Below, piece by piece: positions 10,818 to 19,845 of a DNA stretch of 44,489 bases. The translations under genes were made by a program, and so were the position numbers. Within the stretch, counting starts at the first letter, position 1; each line of letters begins with the position of its first letter. The stretch comes from Microcella sp. (GTDB lineage: Bacteria; Actinomycetota; Actinomycetes; Actinomycetales; Microbacteriaceae), in the NCBI RefSeq assembly GCF_030645145.1, contig NZ_JAUSMI010000027.1:1-44489 (forward strand), written 5' to 3'. The notes beneath the pieces were generated by a model, which did not search any database, had not been told where the DNA came from, and saw only the letters and a list, made by a program, of their open reading frames with translations.

Positions 10818-11710
10818 GCGGTCACCGCCGAGGCGCGGGCCGGAGTCGGCTGGGGCAGGCGGCCGGCGAGGACGCTCGCGGCGATGCGCAGCTTCACGGG
10901 GTCGGGCACGCGCACGCGGGTGCGCACGAGCTCGTTCGCGGGCGTGCGGCGCAGCCGTGCGGCGAGCTCGGCGAAGAGGCCCTGGGCGAGGGCGACGGCC
11001 CGCCGGCTGGAGGCCGGGAGGTCGGGGAGGACGGCGGCGGACATCCGCAGATCGTCGTCGATGTCGTCGAGCAAGCGGTGCTTCTCCTCTTCCGTGAACG
11101 AGTCAACGCGGACCCCCGGGAAGTAGCTGCGACCGAGCGTCTCGAAGTCGGCGGAGAGGTCGCGGAGGAAGTTGACCTTCTGGAACGCCGCGCCCAGGGC
11201 TCGGGCGCCGCGCACCATGCGGTCATTCTGGCCGCCGCTCACCGGGGCTTCCTGCATGAAGGCTCGGAGGCACATGAGCCCGACGACCTCGGCGGAGCCG
11301 TACACGTAGAGGTCGAAGCTCGCCTTGTCGTGCTCGGTGTCGGTGAGGTCCATGCGCATCGAGTGGAAGAACGGCTCGGTGAGCTCGCGCCCGAAGCCGA
11401 CCTCGCGGGCCGTGCGGGCGAAGGCGTGCACGACGAGGTTCGAGCTGTAGCCGTTCTCCATCGCCTGGTTCGTGTCGGCCTCGAGCTCGTCGAGGTAGCG
11501 GCCGGCGGCGGCCTGGTCGAGGCCCGCCTCCGCGACGCCTCCGTCGACGATCTCGTCGGCGACGCGCACGAGCGCGTAGATGTTCTCGACGTGCTGGCGG
11601 ATGCCCGGCGCCAGCAGGCGGGACGCGAGGCCGAACGACGTCGAGTAGCGGCGGATCACGACGCCCGCGACCTCGTCGGCGGCGCGGTCGTACAGGCTCA
11701 AGCGCTTCAT
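10814..11710 (-). CDS. crtB: phytoene synthase (squalene/phytoene synthase family)
   Basis: FGLASRLLAPGIRQHVENIYALVRVADEIVDG...KVNFLRDLSADFETLGRSYFPG; start set at 11710. Confidence 0.93.
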   Translation of the reverse strand: MKRLSLYDRAADEVAGVVIRRYSTSFGLASRLLAPGIRQHVENIYALVRVADEIVDGGVAEAGLDQAAAGRYLDELEADTNQAMENGYSSNLVVHAFARTAREVGFGRELTEPFFHSMRMDLTDTEHDKASFDLYVYGSAEVVGLMCLRAFMQEAPVSGGQNDRMVRGARALGAAFQKVNFLRDLSADFETLGRSYFPGVRVDSFTEEEKHRLLDDIDDDLRMSAAVLPDLPASSRRAVALAQGLFAELAARLRRTPANELVRTRVRVPDPVKLRIAASVLAGRLPQPTPARASAVTA

Positions 11711-12777
11711 CGCACCCTGTTCAGGACGGTCTCGGCGACGGGGTGGAGCTCGTCGCGGAGGGCGGCGGGAATGTGCGGCTCGGCGAGACGCGCGAGGGCG
11801 CGCTGCGCGTACCCTCGGGCGAGGTCCTCGGCGAAGGCCTTCGCGCCGCACTGGACGAGCAGCAGGCGCGCCTCGATGGCCTGGGCGTGGGTGAGGTCGG
11901 GGTCGCCGATGAGCTCGCGCAGGCGCGCCCACTCGGGCGTCGAGCACGCGAAGGCGATCATGACCGTGCGCTTGCCCTCGCGGAGGTCGCCGATCGTGGT
12001 CTTGCCCGTCGACTCCTCCTCGCCGAAGACGCCGAGCACGTCGTCGACGATCTGGTACGCGATGCCGATCTCTCGGCCGAACTCGCCGAGGGTCGAGACG
12101 GTCTCCTCGCCCGCTCCGGCGAGGACCGCCCCGGCCTGCAGCGGGGTCTCGAACGAGTAGACGGCGGTCTTGAGGCGCTCCATGGTGAGGATGTCGTCGA
12201 CGAGCGGCGTCGTCGTCGCCATCGACAGATCGACGTCGATGAGCTCGCCCGCGGCGCTCGCGAACATCGCCTCGTCGAGGATCTCGAGGAGCCGGTCGCG
12301 CATCTCGCCCGTGACGCCGCTCTTGTCGATCAGGCGGTAGGCGTTGAAGAGCGCCAGGTCTCCGGCGATGACGGCGGCGGAGACGCCGCGGTGCTCGGCG
12401 ATCTCGACGCTCGCGCCGCGATCGACGGCGTGGTCGCGGTACGAGCCCGAGATGTTCGGGATGCCCCGCCGGACGAAGTCGCGATCGATCACGTCGTCGT
12501 GCACGATGAGCGCGGTGTGCAGGAGCTCGAAGCTCGCGCCGATGTACGCGGCGGCGTCCATGTCGTCGCCGCCGAGTCCGGCGTAGGCGGCCATGACCAT
12601 GCGGGGCCGGAAGCGCTTGCCGCCCTGCGTGTTGCGCTCGAGCAGACCCCAGAGCTGCTCGTACGGGGCACCCAGGGGCGTCGCCCGCTTCTTGGATAGG
12701 CTGAAGAAGCGCTCCAGAACAGCGTCGACCAGGGCACCGCGCTCCGCGGCCACCGCCACCCCGTCGTGTCGATCCAC
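11707..12777 (-). CDS. crtE: geranylgeranyl diphosphate synthase (polyprenyl synthetase)
   Basis: GGKRFRPRMVMAAY, LLHTALIVHDDVIDRDFVRRG, QIVDDVLGVFG motifs; GTG start. Confidence 0.92.
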   Translation of the reverse strand: MDRHDGVAVAAERGALVDAVLERFFSLSKKRATPLGAPYEQLWGLLERNTQGGKRFRPRMVMAAYAGLGGDDMDAAAYIGASFELLHTALIVHDDVIDRDFVRRGIPNISGSYRDHAVDRGASVEIAEHRGVSAAVIAGDLALFNAYRLIDKSGVTGEMRDRLLEILDEAMFASAAGELIDVDLSMATTTPLVDDILTMERLKTAVYSFETPLQAGAVLAGAGEETVSTLGEFGREIGIAYQIVDDVLGVFGEEESTGKTTIGDLREGKRTVMIAFACSTPEWARLRELIGDPDLTHAQAIEARLLLVQCGAKAFAEDLARGYAQRALARLAEPHIPAALRDELHPVAETVLNRVR

Positions 12778-12783
12778 CCCAGC

Positions 12784-12789
12784 AGACTA
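12784..12789 (-). promoter_or_regulatory. candidate -10 element (TAGTCT) for crtE, consistent with leaderless start
   Basis: Minus strand TAGTCT-GCTGGG-GTG: TANNNT hexamer 6 nt before the GTG start. Confidence 0.4.
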
Positions 12790-12798
12790 GCGGCACCC

Positions 12799-13335
12799 AT
12801 GACCGTAATCCCCGAGAGCGTCGTCCTCCTCGCCGAGGACGGCAGCCCCGTCGGCACCGCCCCCAAGGCGACCGTGCACACCGACGACACCCCCCTCCAC
12901 CTCGCATTCTCGTGCCACGTGTTCGACGAGCGCGGACGAGTGCTCGTCACCCGCCGCGCGCTCGGCAAGGCGACGTGGCCGGGCGTGTGGACGAACAGCT
13001 TCTGCGGCCACCCCGGCCCCGACGAGGACTTCGCCGAGGCCATCGCGCGCCGCGCCGAGCGCGAGCTCGGGCTCACGGTGCGCTCGGTGCGCAGCGCGCT
13101 CCCCGACTTCCGCTACCGAGCCGTCGACGCCTCGGGCATCGTCGAGAACGAGATCTGCCCCGTCTTCACCGCGATCGCCGAGGGCGACCCCGCGCCGGCG
13201 GACGACGAGGTCGCCGAGTGGGCGTGGGTCGAGCCGGAGGCTCTGCGCTCCGCCGTGAGCGCGACGCCGTTCGCGTACAGCCCCTGGCTCGGCTGGCAGC
13301 TCGCGGCCTGGCAGGGCGACTACCGGGCGCCGTAG
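12799..13335 (+). CDS. idi: isopentenyl-diphosphate delta-isomerase type 1
   Basis: HLAFSCHVFDERGRVLVTRRALGKATWPGVWTNSFCGHPGPDE...EWAWVEPE Nudix-type IDI. Confidence 0.94.
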   Translation: MTVIPESVVLLAEDGSPVGTAPKATVHTDDTPLHLAFSCHVFDERGRVLVTRRALGKATWPGVWTNSFCGHPGPDEDFAEAIARRAERELGLTVRSVRSALPDFRYRAVDASGIVENEICPVFTAIAEGDPAPADDEVAEWAWVEPEALRSAVSATPFAYSPWLGWQLAAWQGDYRAP

Positions 13336-13365
13336 CGCCCCCGGCATCGCGGCTCGCGCCGCGCG

Positions 13366-15420
13366 TCAGGCGTGGCCGATGCTGACGGTGTCGTCCTCGT
13401 CGACGGCGGCAGGGGCATCCGCCCCGATCGCATCGCGATCCCACGGCAGGGAGACGCGGGCCGTCGTGCCCGACTCGCCGTCCGAGTGGAGCTCGACGCG
13501 ACCGGCGAGTCGCTTCTCGACGAGCGAGCGCACGATCGGCAGGCCGAGGCCGGTGCCCGGGACGTCGCGGTGCTCGGCGTCGGAGACGCGGTAGAAGCGA
13601 TCCCAGACCTGCTCGAGCACGGCGGGCGGGATGCCGGGGCCGTGATCGGTGATCGTGATGACGACGCCCTCGGCGCTCGGGTCGACGTCGACCTCGACCT
13701 CGCCGCCGTCGGGCGTGAACTTCACCGCGTTCGACAGGAGGTTCGCGAGCACGCGCGTGAGGTCCTGCGGCACCGAGCGGATCGGGAGCGCATCGACCGG
13801 GGACGCGACGCGCAGCCGCACGGAGCGCCCCACGGCGAGACCCTCGGCGTCCTGCGCGCAGTGGCGGGTCAGGGCGATGACGTCGAACGGGACGGCCGGT
13901 CGCGACACGGCCTCCGACGAGCTCAGCTTGCCGAGCTCGAGGACGTCCTCGATGACGTCGGCCAGTCGGCGGGCGTTGCGGGCGATGACCTCGGTCGCGA
14001 CCCGCTCGGCGGGCTTCAGATCGGCGCCGTCGAGGTCTTCGACGAAGCCCAGGATGCTCGTGACGGGAGTGCGGAGCTCGTGGCTCACCGACGCGATGAA
14101 GTCGTCCTTCTGACGGTTCAGATCGCGCATCTGGTCGGCCGCCGCGATCGCGCGGCGCTCGCGCTCACCGCGGGTCGTCACGTCGGTGAAGACGATCGTC
14201 ATGACGGTCGCGCCGCCCGCGCCGTCGTGGAGGCCGAGATCGACGTCGAAGCGGCGGCCCTCGCGATCGAGCTCGAGACGCGCGACCTCGCGCCGCCGGA
14301 TGGCGTCGTCGAGCTCCGTCACGCCGAACACGGGCTGGCCGCGCGAGATGCGCAGGCCGACGACGCCCCACGTGGGCGGCATCGTCTCGCGGCCGAGCGC
14401 GCCGAGCGCGGTCGGGTTCACGCCGACGACGCGCAGGCGGTCGCCGTCGAGGATCTCGGCGATGAGGATGCCCGTCTCGGAGTTGACGATGCCGCCGCGC
14501 AGGAGCGCCTCACGCGCGCCGAGCTGCGTGACGACGTTCGCCCAGTCGTTGCGGGCTGCGGAGACGAAGAGCGCGGCGCACGCGTGGACGACGAGGAAGA
14601 GCTGCAGGAGCACGGCCTCGAGCCGCGGGTCGGAGGCGACGTAGCTGCCGATCGCGCCGCCACCCATCCCGGCAAGGGTCGTGGCGAGGACTGCCACGAC
14701 GAGCAGCTCGACCGCGACGACGGTGATCGGGAGCCGGAACGCCGCCCACAGGAGGGCGACGAGCGGGACGAACGCGAGCGGCAGGGTGTTGCCCGGCCAG
14801 AAGACGAGCGAGACGATCACGACGAGGACGGTCAGCTGCACGATGACCTCGAACCGCCGCACCCCGCGCGCGAGGCGACGGCTGACGAGAGCGACGGGCG
14901 CGACGACGAGCATGGCCGAGCCATGCGAGGAGAGGAGGGCGAACGCCGAGGTCAGGAAGTCGGCGTCGGCAGCGATCGCCGCGGTCAGCCCCCCGAGGAT
15001 TCCCATCACGAGAGCCCCGAGTACGACCGCGATGATGAAGCGAGTCACATCCCTCAGGCTGTCGAGACGCGCCTCCGGCCCGCCCCGCGAGGCGAACTGC
15101 GCGACGACGTACGCCTCGGCCGCATTGGCGATCCCGTAGCCGAGGGTCAGCCCGAACTCGCGGCCGAGGAGCGCGTTGGCGGCGAACGCCGCGACGAAGA
15201 TGCCCGCGGTCACCACGAGACGGGAGCCGCGCGAGGCGAGCACGGCGATGACCGCGACGCCCGCCGCGGGCCACCACGGGGCGATCGGAGAGCCTTCGAC
15301 GTGCATCGCCACGCTGAGCCAGCCGATGAGGCCCGTCATCACGACGAGCGCCGTGATCCCGGCGCGGCGGATGCCCGGAGTGGCGTACCAGAGCTGGGTC
15401 GCGATGCCCGCTTGACCCAT
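13366..15420 (-). CDS. MASE1-domain sensor histidine kinase
   Basis: MASE1-like polytopic N-terminus, PAS-like middle, ASVSHELRTPVTSILGFVEDL (HisKA), NLLSNAVKFTPDGGEV...DHGPGIP...GTGLGLPIVRSLVE (HATPase). Confidence 0.9.
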   Translation of the reverse strand: MGQAGIATQLWYATPGIRRAGITALVVMTGLIGWLSVAMHVEGSPIAPWWPAAGVAVIAVLASRGSRLVVTAGIFVAAFAANALLGREFGLTLGYGIANAAEAYVVAQFASRGGPEARLDSLRDVTRFIIAVVLGALVMGILGGLTAAIAADADFLTSAFALLSSHGSAMLVVAPVALVSRRLARGVRRFEVIVQLTVLVVIVSLVFWPGNTLPLAFVPLVALLWAAFRLPITVVAVELLVVAVLATTLAGMGGGAIGSYVASDPRLEAVLLQLFLVVHACAALFVSAARNDWANVVTQLGAREALLRGGIVNSETGILIAEILDGDRLRVVGVNPTALGALGRETMPPTWGVVGLRISRGQPVFGVTELDDAIRRREVARLELDREGRRFDVDLGLHDGAGGATVMTIVFTDVTTRGERERRAIAAADQMRDLNRQKDDFIASVSHELRTPVTSILGFVEDLDGADLKPAERVATEVIARNARRLADVIEDVLELGKLSSSEAVSRPAVPFDVIALTRHCAQDAEGLAVGRSVRLRVASPVDALPIRSVPQDLTRVLANLLSNAVKFTPDGGEVEVDVDPSAEGVVITITDHGPGIPPAVLEQVWDRFYRVSDAEHRDVPGTGLGLPIVRSLVEKRLAGRVELHSDGESGTTARVSLPWDRDAIGADAPAAVDEDDTVSIGHA

Positions 15421-15507
15421 GGGGGTGCTCCTCTCGCGACGCGGCACCCGAAAGATCGAATCCCTGTCACTCGTGAGACTAGAGTCTGATGACCGGAGAG
15501 GGGAATC

Positions 15508-15879
15508 GTGTCGCGAATCCTGATCGTCGAAGATGAGCCCGACGTGCTGCTGCTGCTCGAGAATCGAGTGCGCGGTGCGGGCCACGACGTCCAGAGCGCG
15601 AGCGACGGCGAGCGCGGCCTCGAGCTCGCCCTCGCCGAGAACCCGGACCTCATCATCCTCGACTGGATGATGCCCAAGCTCGACGGCATCGAGGTGCTCG
15701 AGCGCCTCCGGGCCGACGAGGTCGGCGGCGGCATCAAGGTGCTCATGCTCACCGCCCGCTCGCAGCAGAACGACGTCGACCGCGCGTTCGCCGCCGGCGC
15801 GAACGACTACATCGTGAAGCCGTTCAGCTCGCGCGAGCTCGTCGAGCGCATCGCGACGCTGCTCGAGGCCGCCGCGTAG
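15508..15879 (+). CDS. stand-alone response regulator receiver protein
   Basis: RILIVEDEPDV...LIILDWMMPKLDG...MLTARSQ...DYIVKPFSSREL; ends without an output domain; GTG start with GGAGAGGGG upstream. Confidence 0.93.
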   Translation: MSRILIVEDEPDVLLLLENRVRGAGHDVQSASDGERGLELALAENPDLIILDWMMPKLDGIEVLERLRADEVGGGIKVLMLTARSQQNDVDRAFAAGANDYIVKPFSSRELVERIATLLEAAA

Positions 15880-15928
15880 GTCGAGGGTCCGGCGCGGCGC
15901 GAGCCGAGCATCCGCCCCCTGACGGCGC

Positions 15929-16525
15929 TCAGTCGGCGGAGTCGGAGCGCGCGATGACCGTGCGGTGAAAGTTCTGGAACGACCGCGACGCCGTCGGGCC
16001 GCGCTGGCCCTGGTAGCGGTTGAGGTAGCCGCCCGTCCCGTACGGGTTCTCGGCGGGCGAGCTCAGACGGAAGAAGCACAGCTGGCCGATCTTCATGCCC
16101 GGCCACAGCTTGATCGGCAGCGTCGCGACGTTGCTGAGCTCGAGAGTCACGTGGCCGCTGAAGCCCGGGTCGATGAAGCCGGCGGTCGAGTGCGTCAGCA
16201 GGCCGAGACGACCGAGCGAGCTCTTGCCCTCGAGGCGCGCGGCGATGTCGTCGGGGAGGCTCACCTGCTCATAGGTCGCGCCGAGCACGAACTCGCCCGG
16301 GTGCAGGATGAACGGCTCGTCGGCCTTCGCCTCGACCAAGCGCGTGAGCTCGGGCTGCTCTTCAGCGGGGTCGATGTACGGGTACTTGTGGTTGTCGAAC
16401 AGGCGGAAGAACGAGTCGATGCGCACGTCGACGCTCGAGGGCTGCACCATCGACAGGTCGAGCGGATCGAGGCCGATGCGGCCCGAATCGAGTTCGGCAC
16501 GGATGTCGCGGTCGCTCAGCAGCAT
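15929..16525 (-). CDS. dcd: dCTP deaminase
   Basis: MLLSDRDI...[10 protein letters not shown]...[34 protein letters not shown]. Confidence 0.95.
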   Translation of the reverse strand: MLLSDRDIRAELDSGRIGLDPLDLSMVQPSSVDVRIDSFFRLFDNHKYPYIDPAEEQPELTRLVEAKADEPFILHPGEFVLGATYEQVSLPDDIAARLEGKSSLGRLGLLTHSTAGFIDPGFSGHVTLELSNVATLPIKLWPGMKIGQLCFFRLSSPAENPYGTGGYLNRYQGQRGPTASRSFQNFHRTVIARSDSAD

Positions 16526-16611
16526 GCGGTCAGCCTATCGAGATGGCGGCCCCCCATCGCGGCGACGGTCGGCGCTGCGTTGCTACACTCGACGCAGCCC
16601 TTCGGGGCGAC

Positions 16612-16682
16612 GCGGATGTAGTTCAATGGCAGAACTTCAGCTTCCCAAGCTGATAGCGCGGGTTCGATTCCCGTCATCCGCT
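16612..16682 (+). tRNA. tRNA-Gly (anticodon CCC), no encoded CCA
   Basis: Acceptor GCGGATG/CATCCGC, anticodon stem TCAGC-TTCCCAA-GCTGA, T-arm CGGGTTCGATTCCCG. Confidence 0.95.
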
Positions 16683-16684
16683 CG

Positions 16685-17080
16685 ATGGTCCACTCCTGGA
16701 ACCGCCTCGTCGCCCTCGGCTTCGGCCTCGTGTTCATCGCCCTCGGCGCCGCCGGGTTCGTCGCATCGTTCGGGTTGCCCCCGCTCGATGTCGAGGGCGT
16801 GCCGCTGCTGGTCTTCTTCACGGTCAACCCGCTGCAATCGGTGCTGTCGATGGCCGTCGGCGCGGTTCTGCTCGTCCCGGCGCTGAGGTCGACGAGCGCC
16901 GCGCGACGCGTCAACACGATCATGGGCGCCGTGCTGCTCGCCGCCGGCATCGCCGGTCTCTATCTGATCGGCACCCCCGCGAACGTGCTCGCCCTCAATG
17001 CGACGGATGCCCTGCTGCAGTTCGCCGCAGCGGCCTTCCTGCTCGGGGCGAGCCTCGGAGCCGGTCGCGCGCAGCGCTGA
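16685..17080 (+). CDS. small integral membrane protein, DUF4383-like
   Basis: NRLVALGFGLVFIALGAAGFVASFG...VNPLQSVLSMAVGAVLL with four hydrophobic segments. Confidence 0.75.
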   Translation: MVHSWNRLVALGFGLVFIALGAAGFVASFGLPPLDVEGVPLLVFFTVNPLQSVLSMAVGAVLLVPALRSTSAARRVNTIMGAVLLAAGIAGLYLIGTPANVLALNATDALLQFAAAAFLLGASLGAGRAQR

Positions 17081-17101
17081 CCCCGGCCGGGCCGCGCGCC
17101 A

Positions 17102-17896
17102 TCAGCCCGCCTGTTCGATCGGCAGCGCCGCCCTGCTCGCCCAGGCATATCGGTAGTAGTCGGCGTGGGCGAGGAGCGAGGCCGCCGCCTCGTCGACGAC
17201 GACCGTGGTGTGCGGATGGAGCTGGATCGCCGATCCGGGCTGACTGGCCGACACCGGGCCCTCCACCGCCGCGGCGATCGCCCTCGCCTTCGCTTCACCG
17301 AAGGCGAGGAGCACGAGGTGGCGGGCCCTCAGAATCGTGCCGATCCCCTGGGTGATGCAGTGCATCGGAACTTCGTCGAGGGAGTCGAAGAAACGGGCGT
17401 TGTCGGAACGCGTCGACTCGGTGAGCGTCTTGACCCGGGTGAGCGATGCCAGCGACGAACCGGGCTCATTGAAACCGATATGACCGGAACGCCCGATACC
17501 GAGGATCTGCAGGTCGACGCCACCCGCGGCGCTGATCGCGGCCTCGTACTCGCTCCCCGCCATGCGCAGAGTGCGGAGGTCGCCGTTGGGTACGCGCACA
17601 AGGTCCGGCGTGAGCCCGAGGGGCTCGACAACCTCGCGGCTGATCACCGATCGATAGCTCTGCGGGTGACCCGCCGGCAGGCCGACATACTCGTCCAGAG
17701 CGAATCCGCGCACGCCGCGCACGTCGATGCGCTCGTGCCGGATTCGATGCGCAAGAGCCCGATAGCTCGAGAGCGGAGTCGATCCGGTCGCGAGGCCCAG
17801 CACGAGGTCGGGTTTCGAACGCAGGAGCGAAACGATCGATTCGGCGACGAGTTCGCCCGCCTCGTCAGCGTCGGCGACGATTGCAACTTCTGCCAT
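17102..17896 (-). CDS. nagB: glucosamine-6-phosphate deaminase
   Basis: VLGLATGSTPLSSYRAL...FALDEYVGLPAGHPQSYRSVI...LGIGRSGHIGFNEPGSS. Confidence 0.93.
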   Translation of the reverse strand: MAEVAIVADADEAGELVAESIVSLLRSKPDLVLGLATGSTPLSSYRALAHRIRHERIDVRGVRGFALDEYVGLPAGHPQSYRSVISREVVEPLGLTPDLVRVPNGDLRTLRMAGSEYEAAISAAGGVDLQILGIGRSGHIGFNEPGSSLASLTRVKTLTESTRSDNARFFDSLDEVPMHCITQGIGTILRARHLVLLAFGEAKARAIAAAVEGPVSASQPGSAIQLHPHTTVVVDEAAASLLAHADYYRYAWASRAALPIEQAG

Positions 17897-17902
17897 GCCG
17901 TC

Positions 17903-18811
17903 CTACTTCACGCTGCCTGCGGTCAGGCCGCCGACGAGCCGCTTCTCGATGAGCATGAACAGCACGACGACCGGGATGATCGCGACGAGGGAGACGCCGA
18001 AGACGTAGTGCCAGCTCGTCTCGTACTGCCCCACGAATTTCGTGAGCGCGACCGAGAGCGGTTGGTTGCCCGCGGTCGAGAGGATCACGAGGGAGGCCGC
18101 GAACTCGTTCCAGCACGCGACGAACGTGAAGACGATCGCCGTGACGATTCCCGGCCAGACGAGCGGCAGGTTGATGCGGAAGAGCACCGTGAGCCGTCCC
18201 GCGCCGTCGAGCTGCGCAGCCTCATCGACCTCGCGCGGTATTCCCGCGAAGAACGAGTGCATGATCCACACCGCGAACGAGAGGTTGAATGCGGCATTGA
18301 TGAAGATCATGGCCGCCCACGTGTCGATCAGCCCGAGCGCGAGGAACTGTCGGAAGAGCCCTGACGTCAACAGCGCCGGCTGCAGCATCTGCGTCACGAT
18401 GACGAGGAAGAGGAACACCATGCGCCCCGGGAACACGAACCGGGCGGTGTAGTACGCCGCCGGCATCGCGACGACGAGCACCAGGGCCGTGGCGAGCGTC
18501 GAGATCACGATCGTCGAGATCATGTTCTGCGGCAGCGGCGTCTCGGGAGTGGACCACATCGTGGCGAAGTTCTCCCAGCGCCACTCGGTGGGGAAGTAGG
18601 TCGGGTCGACCGAGCGGATCTGGGGCTTCGTCTTGACCGATCCGAAGAACATGATCAGGTATGGGAGGGTGAAGACGACGAGCACGACCAATCCAGCGAG
18701 CATCCTGAGTAGAACGCTGCCGAAGGGCACCTGGTCATCGGTGAAGCGGCGTCGGCGAACCTGGGTTGCGGGGAGTCGGATCGCCTGGAGCGCGGGCGCG
18801 ATGATCGCCAT
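17903..18811 (-). CDS. carbohydrate ABC transporter permease (MalG type)
   Basis: Polytopic protein with EVDEAAQLDGAGRLTVLFRINLPLVWPGI EAA motif. Confidence 0.92.
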   Translation of the reverse strand: MAIIAPALQAIRLPATQVRRRRFTDDQVPFGSVLLRMLAGLVVLVVFTLPYLIMFFGSVKTKPQIRSVDPTYFPTEWRWENFATMWSTPETPLPQNMISTIVISTLATALVLVVAMPAAYYTARFVFPGRMVFLFLVIVTQMLQPALLTSGLFRQFLALGLIDTWAAMIFINAAFNLSFAVWIMHSFFAGIPREVDEAAQLDGAGRLTVLFRINLPLVWPGIVTAIVFTFVACWNEFAASLVILSTAGNQPLSVALTKFVGQYETSWHYVFGVSLVAIIPVVVLFMLIEKRLVGGLTAGSVK

Positions 18812-18814
18812 CGT

Positions 18815-19795
18815 TCAGACCTCCTTCATGGGCTTGACGACCCTGACGTACACGGCGACGATCACGATGACGATGAGGAACGAGACGACCGAGAGAGCGC
18901 TCGCGACGTCGATCTTCTGCTGCACCTGGATGTACTTGAAGATCATCGTCATGATGGTGTCGGCGTCGTAGCCCGGTATCGACCCGGTCATGACCTTCAG
19001 GATCGGCAGCGAGTTGAATACGTTGATGATGTTGATGAGCACGGCGACCGCGACGGCCCCGCGAAGGTGCGGCAGCACGACGCTGACATAGGTGCGAGCG
19101 GGCCCGGCGCCATCCATCTTCGCCGCCTCGAGCACTTCACCGGGGACCATCTGCAGTCCGGCGAGGATCGTGTACGTGGTGAATGGCAACGAGACGAACA
19201 CGGCGACGACGATCGACCAGGCGAAGGCGGTCGGGGGGTTCCTCGTCCATCCGTAGCCCTCGGGGGTCGTGATGAGGCCGATGTCGACGAGCGTCTTGTT
19301 GATGATGCCGAAGTAGGGCTCGAGCCCGTAGTAGAAGACCAGTGTCGTCATGACGACCGAGGCGGCCCACGGGATGATGACCGCGAGCCGCACGATGCGC
19401 CGACCGGGGAACGCCTTGTTGAGCAGTTGCGCCAGGGCGAGCGAGATGAGCACCGCCGCGACGACGACCACGACCACCCAGACGATGGTGCGGAGGAAGA
19501 TCGGCCAGAAGTGCGGGAACGCGAAGACCTCGGCGTAGTTCGCGAATCCGACCGAGCCCTTGTCGATGCCCGAGACCGAGATGTCGCGCGTGGAGTTGTA
19601 GAACATCACGGCGGCCGGGAACATCACGACGCCGACGATGAGCAAGAGGGCGGGCGAGATCCACGGGAGGGCGGCGAGCAGGTCGCGCGCGCCGCTTCGT
19701 GGCTTCTCGACCGAGCGGAGGTCGCCGCCGGGGCGGGGACGGCGCTGGGCCGCCCCCGCCCCGGGGACCGATGGCGTATCGGTCGTGGTGATCAT
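18815..19795 (-). CDS. carbohydrate ABC transporter permease (MalF type)
   Basis: Polytopic protein with EVLEAAKMDGAGPARTYVSVVLPHLRGAV EAA motif. Confidence 0.92.
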   Translation of the reverse strand: MITTTDTPSVPGAGAAQRRPRPGGDLRSVEKPRSGARDLLAALPWISPALLLIVGVVMFPAAVMFYNSTRDISVSGIDKGSVGFANYAEVFAFPHFWPIFLRTIVWVVVVVVAAVLISLALAQLLNKAFPGRRIVRLAVIIPWAASVVMTTLVFYYGLEPYFGIINKTLVDIGLITTPEGYGWTRNPPTAFAWSIVVAVFVSLPFTTYTILAGLQMVPGEVLEAAKMDGAGPARTYVSVVLPHLRGAVAVAVLINIINVFNSLPILKVMTGSIPGYDADTIMTMIFKYIQVQQKIDVASALSVVSFLIVIVIVAVYVRVVKPMKEV

Positions 19796-19845
19796 GATGA
19801 GGTACTCACCGTTTCCTCAGAGGTGATGGGTGATGGCGGGGCGCA

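Noticed and set aside
15476-15487. AGACTAGAGTCT palindrome treated as a separate regulatory site
   Set aside because: Only 5-bp arms; overlaps a possible -10 region; kept only as a side note in the MASE1/receiver finding.
15421-15585. N-terminal extension of the MASE1 kinase ORF
   Set aside because: Overlaps the divergent receiver gene; the TM domain starts after Met at 15420.
19801-19845. Possible intercistronic hairpin TCACC...GGTGA in the first ABC operon
   Set aside because: Only a 5-bp stem with an 11-nt loop, weak compared with the 13-bp hairpin in the second operon.
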